Assembly (NCBI GenBank): GCA_015059965.1 | Contig: SUZM01000009.1 | Span: 1-64,000 of the forward strand | Length of the DNA stretch: 64,000 nucleotides | Reading direction: 5' to 3' | Source: Rikenellaceae bacterium | Lineage (GTDB): Bacteria > Bacteroidota > Bacteroidia > Bacteroidales > Rikenellaceae | In this document: in pieces, positions 24,725 to 33,118 of the stretch | Numbering within the stretch: position 1 is the first letter of the stretch | Layout: the number at the start of each line of letters is the position of its first letter | Notes under the pieces: generated by a model | Told to the model about the DNA's origin: nothing | The model's database searches: none | The model's input: only the letters and a program-made list of their open reading frames with translations | Translations under genes and position numbers: made by a program

Positions 24725-26923
24725 TCAGAGACGATAGACGCGCTGGATACCCTTGATGCGGCAGATGGAGTGGATCAGCGTATCGACCACGCCAACCGAG
24801 GGAACCTCGACGCTCAACGTCCCAAGAGCCGTACCGTCAGCCCGCGAATTGAGGGTCATGGTGCGGATGTTGAGTCGCAGCTCGCGGCTCACGATCTCGG
24901 TGATCTGGTTCGCAATACCCGCCTCGCTCTTGGCCACAATGGCAATGGTAACACGGAAGGCCCCATCGACCGACTCGCGCCAACGGGCCTCGATCACCCG
25001 ATAGGGGTAGTTCTCCCGCAGGCGCTTGGCATTCGGGCAATCCGTGCGGTGGATGGTTATTCCGGTGCCGATGGTGATGAAGCCGAAGATCTCGTCCCCC
25101 TTGATCGGGTTGCAGCACTTGGCCAGCTTATACTCGATCTTGTTGATCGCCTCGTCGATCACCAAGGCATCGGAGCGGGCCGGCGAGAGCTCCTTGCGCT
25201 CCGCAGCACGCAACTTTTCGGCCTCCTGCTCGGCGGCAGCCTGACGACGGGCCTCATCAGCCGCTCCCGAGAGCCAGTGGTTAAGGATCTCCTTCAAGGA
25301 GCCGATCTCGATCTTTTGGGTCGCAATAAGGGCATAAAGCTCCGTGCCGGTCCTCAACTTAAAATGTTTGCAGAGGTAAGCCACCGACTCGTCGATCGTC
25401 TTCTCGATCTTCCAGTTCTTGAGCTTGCGCTCCAGCTCCTCACGCCCCATGCGGGCATTTTTGAGCTGCTCCTCCCTCAAGTAGGCCTTGATGCGCGAAC
25501 GCGCCTTCGCCGTAACCACCACATTGAGCCAGTCGGCCTTTGGGGTCTGGTTCTTCTGGGTCATGATCTCCACGATGTCGCCGTTATGAAGCGGTTCGCG
25601 GATCGAAACGGCCCGCCCGTTGACCTTTCCGCCCGAACAGGTGGCTCCGAGGTTGGTGTGGATATCAAAGGCGAAGTCGAGGATTGTGGCCCCCTCAGGC
25701 AGCTTGCGGATATCTCCGTTGGGGGTAAAGACGAAGAGCTCCTTCGAGGCGGGCTTGGCATCGAAACGCTCGACAATGCCCCCCTTCTGCTCCTCAAGCA
25801 GCTCACGCAGGCGACTGAGCCACATCTCGCTGGTCTGCGCCCCCTGATTCACCCCTTTGTAGCGCCAGTGGGCGGCAATGCCGCGTTCCGCCACGGCATC
25901 CATACGCTCGGTACGGATCTGGATCTCCACCCAGCGGCCATCGCCGGCCGATACGGTGGCATGAAGCGACTCATAGCCGTTCGACTTGGGAATCGAGATC
26001 CAATCGCGCATACGCTCGGGGTTGGGCCGGTAGCAGTCGCTGACAATGGAGTAGGCCGTCCAGCAGAGGCGTTTCTCCTCCTCGGGCGGGCAGTCGATGA
26101 TAATTCGCAGAGCAAAGATATCAAAAACCCCTTCGAAGGGGACCTGCTGCTTGCGCATCTTGCTCCAGATCGAAAAGATCGACTTCGTTCGGCTCTTGAT
26201 GTGGTAACGAATCTCCAGCTTGTCCAGTCGCTCGGTAATCGGCTCCAAGAAGCGGGCGATAAAGGCCATGCGCTCGGCCTCGCTCTCGCTCAACTTGCGG
26301 CGGATGTGGTCATAGTCCTGCGGCTCGAGGAACTTCAGGGCAATATCCTCCAGCTCACTCTTGATGTTATAAAGACCCAGCTTATGGGCGATCTGCGCAT
26401 AGAGATTGAGGCTCTCCCAAGCCTTCTTGCGGTGTTTCTCCTTCGGGAAGGTCTCGAGCGAACGCATCACCTCAAGGCGGTCGGCGAGCTTGATGAGGAT
26501 CACACGCGGATCCTCGGAGTAGGCGACAATCAGGTCTCGGAAATTCGAGGCCTGCTCCTTCGAGGTCTTCACCTTGAGCGTGGAGATGTTGTTCAGCCCC
26601 AGGGTAATGCCCACGACCTCCTCCCCAAAGTCAGCCGTAAGCTCCTCAACCAGAGCGGAAAACTCCTCGGTCGCAAGCTCCTTGTGGGCGATGCGCACCA
26701 CATCGTGCAGAATGGCTGCCAACGTGGAATTGCGCCCCAGACCGATCTCCGAGATGACGATCTCGGCCACCGAAAGGCTGTGGTCCAGAAGCGGATCACC
26801 TGTATAGCGGGTACGCCCCGAGAGCCGTTCGCCGGCCACCTCAAGGGCTCGGTCCACAAGCCGCTGTGTGGTCTCGGAGAATTGCTCGGCAACCCGTGCG
26901 CGCAATAACTCAACTCTTTCCAT
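24725..26923 (-). CDS. relA: RelA/SpoT-family (p)ppGpp synthetase with degenerate hydrolase site
   Basis: 732 residues in the long RSH layout: HD domain (about 40-165), synthetase (about 235-360), TGS (FVFTPNGDIRKLPEG), zinc-finger/RIS (LAKCCNPIKGDEIFGF) and ACT (about 655-732). The synthetase keeps RMRDW, the GYESLH loop and the EIQIRTERMD segment. In the HD domain H48, H73, D74 and D148 remain. The residues equivalent to the catalytic Glu-Asp pair are R77 and I78, and the later Asn is V152. It is therefore probably a synthetase without hydrolase activity. It diverges from trhA. Confidence 0.93.
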   Translation of the reverse strand: MERVELLRARVAEQFSETTQRLVDRALEVAGERLSGRTRYTGDPLLDHSLSVAEIVISEIGLGRNSTLAAILHDVVRIAHKELATEEFSALVEELTADFGEEVVGITLGLNNISTLKVKTSKEQASNFRDLIVAYSEDPRVILIKLADRLEVMRSLETFPKEKHRKKAWESLNLYAQIAHKLGLYNIKSELEDIALKFLEPQDYDHIRRKLSESEAERMAFIARFLEPITERLDKLEIRYHIKSRTKSIFSIWSKMRKQQVPFEGVFDIFALRIIIDCPPEEEKRLCWTAYSIVSDCYRPNPERMRDWISIPKSNGYESLHATVSAGDGRWVEIQIRTERMDAVAERGIAAHWRYKGVNQGAQTSEMWLSRLRELLEEQKGGIVERFDAKPASKELFVFTPNGDIRKLPEGATILDFAFDIHTNLGATCSGGKVNGRAVSIREPLHNGDIVEIMTQKNQTPKADWLNVVVTAKARSRIKAYLREEQLKNARMGREELERKLKNWKIEKTIDESVAYLCKHFKLRTGTELYALIATQKIEIGSLKEILNHWLSGAADEARRQAAAEQEAEKLRAAERKELSPARSDALVIDEAINKIEYKLAKCCNPIKGDEIFGFITIGTGITIHRTDCPNAKRLRENYPYRVIEARWRESVDGAFRVTIAIVAKSEAGIANQITEIVSRELRLNIRTMTLNSRADGTALGTLSVEVPSVGVVDTLIHSICRIKGIQRVYRL

Positions 26924-26991
26924 ACCAATTTATTAACCCAAAAATATGAAAATTTCTCTTCAGTAAAGGTAGTCAAAAAATCGAAAATGAT

Positions 26992-26999
26992 TACCTTTG
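26992..26999 (+). promoter_or_regulatory. -7 box of trhA
   Basis: TACCTTTG, 39 bp before the trhA ATG; no -33 TTG at the usual distance. A near match (TACCTTTA) reads toward relA at 26970-26963. Confidence 0.5.
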
Positions 27000-27038
27000 T
27001 CCCGATAAAGATTTTCTATTCACCCATAGAGAAGCGTT

Positions 27039-27698
27039 ATGAAGACACCCCAAAAACTCTATATCCCCACCTTCGGCGAGGAGGTGGCCAACACCATCAC
27101 CCATGGCGTAATGTCCGTACTCACCCTTCTGGCCCTCCCTTTTGCCTCGCTTTGGGCCTACCTCCACGGCGGCGAGCACCCCATACTCTCGGCCCTGGGG
27201 GTCTCGATCTTCGTGATCTCCATCTTCCTGATGGTCCTCACCTCGACACTCTACCACGCCATGGATCCCAAGTCGCGCCATAAGGAGATCTTCCATATTC
27301 TGGACCACATCTTCATCTATGTCGCCATTGCGGGAAGCTACACCCCCATCGCCCTCTCGGTGATCGGAGGTTGGCAGGGGTGGCTCATCGTCGCACTGCA
27401 ATGGGCCATGGTGCTCTTCGGAATCTTCTACAAGTCGCTTTCGCGCCGCTCAATACCGGCCGTAAGCCTGACGATCTACCTGATCATGGGGTGGACCATC
27501 GTCTTCTTCTTCCCGCTGTTTCTGCGCCATGCCTCCACCCCCCTGCTGGTGCTGATCGCCGCCGGCGGCCTCTGCTATACGCTCGGCGCCTGGTTCTATG
27601 CCCGCAAGGGGTTTCGTTACCACCACATGGTTTGGCACCTATTGATCAACCTGGCCGTGGCCTGCCACTTCTCTGCCATCGTCTTCTTTCTGAATTAG
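27039..27698 (+). CDS. trhA: hemolysin III / PAQR-family membrane protein
   Basis: 219 residues with seven predicted membrane helices. It has the conserved metal-site residues of the HlyIII/PAQR family: NTITHGVMSV near 20, the STLYHAMD Ser/His motif near 74, a following HILDHIFIYVAIAGSYTP, and the C-terminal HHMVWHLLINL. Bacterial members have been linked to membrane fluidity and energetics rather than proven haemolysis. It stands alone between divergent relA and convergent pth. Confidence 0.92.
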   Translation: MKTPQKLYIPTFGEEVANTITHGVMSVLTLLALPFASLWAYLHGGEHPILSALGVSIFVISIFLMVLTSTLYHAMDPKSRHKEIFHILDHIFIYVAIAGSYTPIALSVIGGWQGWLIVALQWAMVLFGIFYKSLSRRSIPAVSLTIYLIMGWTIVFFFPLFLRHASTPLLVLIAAGGLCYTLGAWFYARKGFRYHHMVWHLLINLAVACHFSAIVFFLN

Positions 27699-27767
27699 CA
27701 CCAAAGAGGTTGCACCCCCTTTTGCACCCGATCCCCGCAGAGGATGCATCCCCTGCCAAGGGGGAGA

Positions 27768-28334
27768 TTACTGTCGCTTGTTATAAGTGTTCATGGTGCG
27801 TTGTGCCCCTATCGACACAAACGAGAGGGCTGCATCCACAAAGGTCTTGAGCTTCTCGGCCATCTGCGCCTCCTCCTCCGGGGTCCATGCCCCCAGAACG
27901 TGATCGACCTGGTAGCCGCGCGGGAAGTCTCCTCCAATGCCGAAGCGGATACGCGAATAGCCATCCGTCGAGAGCAGTTCGTTGATGTTCTTCAGGCCGT
28001 TATGTCCGCCATCCGACCCCTTCATGCGCATGCGAAGCGTGCCGAACGGCAGGGCGATGTCATCCACGATCACCAGCAGATTTTCGATCGGAGTCTTCGT
28101 CGCCTCGAGCCAGTAGCGCACCGCCTTACCCGAGAGATTCATGTAGGTCGAGGGCTTGAGCAGGGTGACGATATGCCCACGGTGGCGCAACTCGGCCACG
28201 GCGCCGTAGCGGTCGGTGGAAAAGCTTACGCCCGCCTTCTCGGCCAGGGCATCGACCACGCGGAAGCCGATGTTGTGGCGCGTATTTTGGTACTCGGCCC
28301 CGATGTTCCCCAGGCCGACAATCAGGTATTTCAT
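27768..28334 (-). CDS. pth: peptidyl-tRNA hydrolase
   Basis: 188 residues from [10 protein letters not shown], the family's normal start. It releases peptides from tRNAs dropped by the ribosome. It has NTRHNIGF with the catalytic His near 20, [10 protein letters not shown] with the key Asn, [13 protein letters not shown] with the Asp, and [13 protein letters not shown]. The frame stays open upstream to an ATG at 28472, adding 46 residues (with [12 protein letters not shown]), so an extended form cannot be excluded. It is downstream of rplY, a common pairing. Confidence 0.95.
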   Translation of the reverse strand: MKYLIVGLGNIGAEYQNTRHNIGFRVVDALAEKAGVSFSTDRYGAVAELRHRGHIVTLLKPSTYMNLSGKAVRYWLEATKTPIENLLVIVDDIALPFGTLRMRMKGSDGGHNGLKNINELLSTDGYSRIRFGIGGDFPRGYQVDHVLGAWTPEEEAQMAEKLKTFVDAALSFVSIGAQRTMNTYNKRQ

Positions 28335-28479
28335 AGCATCATTGGTTTCGCTCGCTACGCTCTGCTGCCGCGAAACCTCCATCTTTGGAGGCACAGAGGG
28401 CTCCTCAGAGCACCTCTTGGCAGGCGAAAAGAGTCGCTTGAGCAGGGTGAATATCTCCATAAGTTGATCCATACAATAT

Positions 28480-28510
28480 GGGTGTGTCTAACAAATTTTT
28501 AGACACACCC
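28480..28510 (-). terminator. hairpin between rplY and pth
   Basis: GGGTGTGTCTA (28480-28490) and TAGACACACCC (28500-28510) give an 11-bp stem, with no T run on the minus side. It may be a partial terminator or attenuator between rplY and pth. Its stem resembles the terminators at 13801 and 52106. Confidence 0.6.
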
Positions 28511-28660
28511 AGATTGTTCGAAGTTGTATAACAAGAGGGTTTTCAAGGCCTGCGAAACCCGAAAAAGCGGAGTTTACTTGGCGTAAATGAACTTTTTGAG
28601 GGCAAGCGCAACGCAGAAATCACCTGGTTAGACAGCTTCTTGCTCTGTTATTGGTTCCGA

Positions 28661-29245
28661 TTACTTCTTACCGGCAGCCTCAGCGGCAGCGGCACCACGC
28701 GAAGCACGGGTTACGCGAACGGCGCAAACGGCGGTCGTAGCGGGGGTCAGGAACTTCAGGCCCTCGATCTCGAGGTCGCCAACGAAGATCGTCTTGCCCA
28801 CACCCAGCGACGTTACATCTACGGTGATCTCATCGGGCAGCACCTCTACGGGAGCGCTTACCACGAGCTTGCGAGCCGACAGCACGAGCTTACCACCGAC
28901 CTTCACACCCTCGGCGTTACCCGTCAGGCGAACAGGAATAGCGATAGCCACGGGCTTACCGGGCTGAATCTGATAGAAGTCGATGTGGAGAATCTCCTCA
29001 CGAACGGGGTGGAACTGAACCTCACGCATTACAGCCTGATAGGTCTTCTCCTCGATCGTAAGCTCAACGATGTACGAAGCAGGGGTGTAGATCAGGGGCT
29101 TTACAGCCTTTACATCTACCGAGAACGAGATGGCCTGACCGGCACCGTTCAATACGCAGGGGATCATACCCTCGCGACGTACCGCCTTGGCGGCCTTCTT
29201 ACCGTAGTCGTTACGCGATACGGCCGAAATCTGAAGTGTTTTCAT
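28661..29245 (-). CDS. rplY: 50S ribosomal protein L25/general stress protein Ctc
   Basis: 194 residues of the long (CTC/TL5) form. The N-terminal L25 domain (MKTLQISAVSRNDYGKKAAKAVRREG...VLNG) is followed by the C-terminal beta domain (VGGKLVLSARKLVVSAPVEVLPDEITVDV). It binds 5S rRNA in the large subunit. The C-terminus is Ala-rich (GAAAAEAAGKK). It has its own promoter and structured leader at 29246-29371. Confidence 0.96.
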   Translation of the reverse strand: MKTLQISAVSRNDYGKKAAKAVRREGMIPCVLNGAGQAISFSVDVKAVKPLIYTPASYIVELTIEEKTYQAVMREVQFHPVREEILHIDFYQIQPGKPVAIAIPVRLTGNAEGVKVGGKLVLSARKLVVSAPVEVLPDEITVDVTSLGVGKTIFVGDLEIEGLKFLTPATTAVCAVRVTRASRGAAAAEAAGKK

Positions 29246-29371
29246 TTTTTTGTAAAATTTTAATTTAGTTTATGTTACCTGCGGCGGTTCTCAGTCTTCG
29301 AGCGCTATGCCTTTCGGCCATAGAGCCAACTCTCGGACCCCAATTCCGCCTGATTTTGCGGGACAAAGGTA
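29246..29371 (-). promoter_or_regulatory. rplY promoter and structured leader
   Basis: Minus-strand TACCTTTG at 29371-29364 gives a leader of about 110 nt. It contains a hairpin at 29323-29305 (CTATGGCC, GAAA tetraloop, GGCATAG with one bulged G). A leader hairpin before an rRNA-binding protein gene could be an autoregulatory site; this is inference. Upstream of the box are four TTCAAAA units (29380-29407). Confidence 0.45.
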
Positions 29372-29518
29372 CAAAAAAATTCAAAATTCAAAATTCAAAA
29401 TTCAAAATTATTTTCTAAAATTTGCTCTTCCTGCCCTTTTCGGCCTTTGAATTCGGATATTGTGTCCGTAAAAAGAGTACAATCAGCCAACAGAGGGGGT
29501 CGTATTTCGCCTTTCGGG

Positions 29519-30670
29519 CTACACCAGGCGGCGCAGGGTCGAACCTTCGGTGAGCTCCATGCGGGCAAGATCCGCCCCTTCGAGCAGGACAATACCCGGG
29601 CACCTGCCCACCTCGAGGGTGCCCAGCGAGTGGTCGAGTCCCAAGGCGCGGGCTCCGCCCTGTGTGGCCCAGCGCAGGCGCTCCTCCAGGGGTACACCCT
29701 TCAGCAGGCGCAACTCGTCCACCATGCGCAACGTGGCGTTCGAGGCTCCCGAGTCGGTGCCGAGACAGATGTTCGCCCCCATTTGGCGCAGAAGCTCCAC
29801 AGGGGGCTCCAGATGGGAAATGTAGCGATTGGAGGCGGGGCAGAGGCACCAGTGAACCGGTGCCGTGAAGTGCTCCAGGATTCGATCCAGATCACTCTTT
29901 TTGACACAGCAGTTGTGGACCAGCATCACCGGCCGCTCCTTCGGCACGCTCTCTACCAGTCGCTGCGAAGGGGAGCCGTAGTGCAGGAAATCGCACGAAA
30001 AGCCCACGCGCTCATACCACTCCCAAAGAGGGCCTTTGCAACTGTAGAGCTCGCTCTCGGCCTCACTCTCCATGAAGTGGATCGAGAGCAACTCCCGGCC
30101 ATGAGCGGCAATCGTGCGGAAGAGCCGATCCTGCAGCGAATAGATCGAATGGGGGGTGAGCGAGGTATGGGGGTAGGCCAACAGGGGCTCCTGGCGCGAG
30201 CAATCCTCGGTACGCAGGCCATAGACCTCGGCAAAGGTCTTATAGTGAATCGGGCTTTCACCCTTGACGGCAAAGCTCTGGGCATCGTTCGAGATGTCGC
30301 CTACGGCAACCACCCCCTCCTCCCGAAATTGAGCATCGATACGCCGCATGGCCTGCTCATACTCCGACTCCGAAAAACGGTGGCGCACCTCTCCCATTGC
30401 GCGGGCAAAGGCCGAAAAACCCTCCCCGGGAGGGATCTGCCCCTGCAGGCAGCTGAGCTCCAGGTGGCAGTGGGCATTCACAAGGCCGGGGAGCAGAATG
30501 CCGGCATAGAACTCCGTCAGGGGTTCGCGGTCGGGGGCTTCACAGGTGTCGATACGCAGAATCGTCCCCCGCTCATCGACCTCAACGAGCGGATGGCGCA
30601 ACCAGCCCTGTGGTGTCAGCAGGAAGTGCGAGGCTATCCGCCTCGATCGAGCGCAGGAAGTCATGGGCAA
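29519..30670 (-). CDS. amidohydrolase, possible aminodeoxyfutalosine deaminase
   Basis: 383 residues of the metal-dependent cytosine/ATZ-type amidohydrolases. It has the HxH motif in GLVNAHCHLELS near 67, TPHSIYS near 175, SIHFMESEAE near 200, MLVHNC near 252 and the metal Asp in GTDSGASN near 307. The HxHLExS form is one I associate with 6-aminodeoxyfutalosine deaminases of menaquinone synthesis, and mqnD and mqnB occur elsewhere in this window. The specific substrate is a tentative inference. Its 5' end overlaps the DUF4296 gene by about 89 bp; the conserved N-terminal strand requires a start in the overlap. Confidence 0.8.
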   Translation of the reverse strand: MPMTSCARSRRIASHFLLTPQGWLRHPLVEVDERGTILRIDTCEAPDREPLTEFYAGILLPGLVNAHCHLELSCLQGQIPPGEGFSAFARAMGEVRHRFSESEYEQAMRRIDAQFREEGVVAVGDISNDAQSFAVKGESPIHYKTFAEVYGLRTEDCSRQEPLLAYPHTSLTPHSIYSLQDRLFRTIAAHGRELLSIHFMESEAESELYSCKGPLWEWYERVGFSCDFLHYGSPSQRLVESVPKERPVMLVHNCCVKKSDLDRILEHFTAPVHWCLCPASNRYISHLEPPVELLRQMGANICLGTDSGASNATLRMVDELRLLKGVPLEERLRWATQGGARALGLDHSLGTLEVGRCPGIVLLEGADLARMELTEGSTLRRLV

Positions 30671-31466
30671 AGATTCGAATGTTGAGTTGTTGTTCGTAGA
30701 GCGAGTCGCGCGCCTCTTCGACGGGGAGTCGGAAATCGACCTTCAGGTCGCGAAGGGTAATCGATGGGCGCTTCTGCTGCCCGCGCAAGGGGTTCCAGAA
30801 GTTGATCACCAGCCGTCGAATCGTACTGTCGGCCGTCAGCGTTCGGTCGATATCAGCCTCTGTTCCGCGACGCATCTGGACCGTGAAGAGTCCCATGCGC
30901 GTACTATCCTCACGCTCCATCCAAAGCTGAATGCGCAACGAGCGGTTCTCATCGAGCGAGTCGATCTCGTAACGCGAGGAGATGGTGTAGGTTCCCGGAC
31001 GTATCGAGTCGAGGGTGATGCGCAGGTCGGCCGTATCCTTCAGGCGCGTTACACGGACCAGCGAGTCGCTGTAGATCGTCCTTCGCGAGTTGCGTACCGC
31101 CACATTGTTCACCGTATCGAGAGCCGCCACAGCCTTGTTCAGGCGAAGCCCCTCGTTCTCGAGCAGCGTGATGGCCTGCTCGACCACATCGCCCAGTCGG
31201 GCACTCTTGCGTTTCGAGAAGTTGCCGATCGTGTAGCGCACATCCTCGGTGGTGTAGCCGTAACGCTCGAAGATGGGTTCATAGACCAGCAGCGAATCGC
31301 GCTTGGCGTTGGTTTTATTCAGGTAGCTGTTGGCCAGGAAGGCATCGTGGAAGATCAAGGCCAGCTCATCGTCGGGGATGATCGTGTGGTGCTTACAGCC
31401 CACACCTCCGAGCAAGGGGCTCAAGAGAAGCAGCAGGGCAACTATTCGGGTTATATATCTCTTCAT
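30582..31466 (-). CDS. DUF4296-type lipoprotein
   Basis: 294 residues. Signal peptide with lipobox LGGVGC (Cys about 24). The region IIPDDELALIFHDAFLANSYLN to VRYTIGNFSKRKSARLGDVVEQAI matches the DUF4296 helical domain as I know it from Bacteroidota. The C-terminal half is beta-rich with no motif that I recognise. It lies in the ten-gene block between a LolE-like permease and the amidohydrolase; the 3' end is overlapped by the latter. The function is unknown; an envelope location is well supported. Confidence 0.82.
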   Translation of the reverse strand: MKRYITRIVALLLLLSPLLGGVGCKHHTIIPDDELALIFHDAFLANSYLNKTNAKRDSLLVYEPIFERYGYTTEDVRYTIGNFSKRKSARLGDVVEQAITLLENEGLRLNKAVAALDTVNNVAVRNSRRTIYSDSLVRVTRLKDTADLRITLDSIRPGTYTISSRYEIDSLDENRSLRIQLWMEREDSTRMGLFTVQMRRGTEADIDRTLTADSTIRRLVINFWNPLRGQQKRPSITLRDLKVDFRLPVEEARDSLYEQQLNIRIFAHDFLRSIEADSLALPADTTGLVAPSAR

Positions 31467-31486
31467 ACCTATTTATATAATATATA

Positions 31487-32695
31487 TTAGCTTTTTGAAA
31501 TCATGCTTCGCACGGTCAGTTCGGCAATTGTCCACACCACGACCACCAGGACCACCCAGACCGCCACCAGATCCCCCAGGCGGAACTCCACAGGGTAGTA
31601 TTGCATCACGAAACTCGCCACAGGCATCTCCACCAGTCCGATATACTGCTGAGCCAGCGTTATTCCTACCCCCAAAAGGGTCCCCAACAGGGCTCCGATC
31701 CCTCCGATCAGAAGCCCCTCGCCCAGAAAGATGCGGCGGATAAAGGAGGTATCGGCCCCCAATGAGCGGAGGGTAAGCTGCTCATCGCGCTTCTCGATGA
31801 TGAGCATCGCCAGGGCCCCCACAATCGAGAAGGAGGCGACGACCACCACCAGGATCGAAATAAAGAAGATACCCCACTTCTCGTAGGTCATGATGTCGTA
31901 GAAGGTTTGCCGCAACTCATAGCGGGTGCGCACTTCGAACTGTTCGCCCACAGCCTCCTGCACCTGGGCCTTAAGGCGCTGTGAAGAGCCCTCGGGGCCA
32001 CACTTCAGGAGCAGAGCCGTAGCCCCTTGCTCCATACCAAAGAGCTCGCAGGCCAGGCGAATCGAGGTAAGCAGGTAGCGCTCCTCACTCTCGGCATCCA
32101 GCGAGAAGGTGCCCGACAAGGGGAGTTCGCGCATCGTATAGCCATCAATCGGTAAGAGCGATGAGAAGCTGTTCTGCCTTAGCGCGTAGAGCTTAAGAGG
32201 AGCCCCCACCGGGGAGCGCAGACCGAGCCGGTAGCTCAACCCTTGGCCAATCACCGCCTTGTCGTAATCGCCCAGGCGGGTAACATACTCACCTGTAACC
32301 ATCGCCTCGCGGATGGGGAAGAGGTCGCCGTAGTGATCCTCCACACCACGCACTGTAACCATCGCCCGCGACTCGCCATAGCCCACCAAGGCCTCATGCT
32401 CCACCACGGCACAACACCCCTCGATGCCTTGCAACTGCCCGAGGGCCGCTGTGTCGATCCTCTCCACCGGGAAGACCACCCCTTCGCGCGGAGTGATCAC
32501 CAGGTCGGCATCAAAGGCTGTGGCCATCTGTCGGATAAGCCCCTCGAAGCCGTTGAAGACCGACAGCAGGATGATCATCGCCGCCACAGGCATCGCCACC
32601 GCCACAAGGCTCACCCCCGAGATCAGGTTGATCACCGAGTGCGACTTGGGCGAAAAGAGGTAGCGCCGGGCAAAGCGGAGGGTGAGCATCGCCAA
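31487..32695 (-). CDS. LolC/LolE-type lipoprotein-releasing ABC permease
   Basis: 402 residues with MacB/FtsX topology: one N-terminal helix (about 19-45, INLISGVSLVAVAMPVAAMIILLSVFNGFEGL), a periplasmic domain to about 265, then three helices with EKRDEQLTLRSLGAD between the first two. Family members extract lipoproteins from the inner membrane with the ATPase LolD, whose gene is not adjacent. The many lipoproteins encoded in the same block fit such a role. The gene follows rbfA by 6 bp. Confidence 0.88.
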   Translation of the reverse strand: MAMLTLRFARRYLFSPKSHSVINLISGVSLVAVAMPVAAMIILLSVFNGFEGLIRQMATAFDADLVITPREGVVFPVERIDTAALGQLQGIEGCCAVVEHEALVGYGESRAMVTVRGVEDHYGDLFPIREAMVTGEYVTRLGDYDKAVIGQGLSYRLGLRSPVGAPLKLYALRQNSFSSLLPIDGYTMRELPLSGTFSLDAESEERYLLTSIRLACELFGMEQGATALLLKCGPEGSSQRLKAQVQEAVGEQFEVRTRYELRQTFYDIMTYEKWGIFFISILVVVVASFSIVGALAMLIIEKRDEQLTLRSLGADTSFIRRIFLGEGLLIGGIGALLGTLLGVGITLAQQYIGLVEMPVASFVMQYYPVEFRLGDLVAVWVVLVVVVWTIAELTVRSMISKS

Positions 32696-32701
32696 GCAGG
32701 A

Positions 32702-33043
32702 TTATTTGAGTTTCTCCTCAATGTTGCGGATGTACTCCAACGAGTCGTCGAGGAAGAATTGCAGTTCGGGAACCACCTTGAGCTGGTTCTTCACACGGCG
32801 ACCCAACTCGCGGCGCAAAAACCAGTTCTTCTCCTCCATGGCGTGAAGCACCTCCTCTCCCCGCTCGAAGGGGAAGACGCTGACATAAATTTTGGCATAG
32901 CCAAAGTCGGGCGACACGCGCACGGCGGTTACCGTAACCAGCGTGCCGAGCGTGCAGGGCTTGCCGTCTCGCTGAAAAATCTCGGCCATATCGCTCTGAA
33001 TCTGGCGGGCAATCTTCTGTTGTCGAATGGACATTGTCTCCAT
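32702..33043 (-). CDS. rbfA: 30S ribosome-binding factor A
   Basis: 113 residues of the KH-like RbfA fold (SIRQQKIARQIQSDMAEIFQRD, VTAVRVSPDFGYAKIYVSVFP, LRRELGRRVKNQLKVVPELQFFLDDSLEYIRNIEEKL). RbfA helps mature the 16S rRNA 5' domain and is needed at low temperature. It sits unusually inside a group of envelope genes. An in-frame ATG nine bases inside is an alternative start. Confidence 0.95.
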   Translation of the reverse strand: METMSIRQQKIARQIQSDMAEIFQRDGKPCTLGTLVTVTAVRVSPDFGYAKIYVSVFPFERGEEVLHAMEEKNWFLRRELGRRVKNQLKVVPELQFFLDDSLEYIRNIEEKLK

Positions 33044-33118
33044 ATCTCTCCTATTTTATAATATTTTACTTATCATGCATCATTGAGTCTCCCCCTTTCG
33101 TTGGGAGATCGACTCACC

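Noticed and set aside
24770..26908. A 712-codon open frame antisense to relA (and similar long antisense frames opposite hydA, sppA and the EF-G2 gene)
   Set aside because: These arise from high GC in third codon positions of the real genes. The translations are repetitive in Leu/Gly/Asp/His and have no domain or start-site support.
28334..28472. A separate small gene upstream of pth
   Set aside because: The stretch is in frame with pth without a stop; it is either untranslated leader or an N-terminal extension, not an independent gene.
29380..29407. Four TTCAAAA units as a regulatory repeat
   Set aside because: Simple AT-rich repeats of this kind also occur upstream of the glycosyltransferase and near 44400, and here the TTTG spacing to the -7 box does not fit 19-20 bp.
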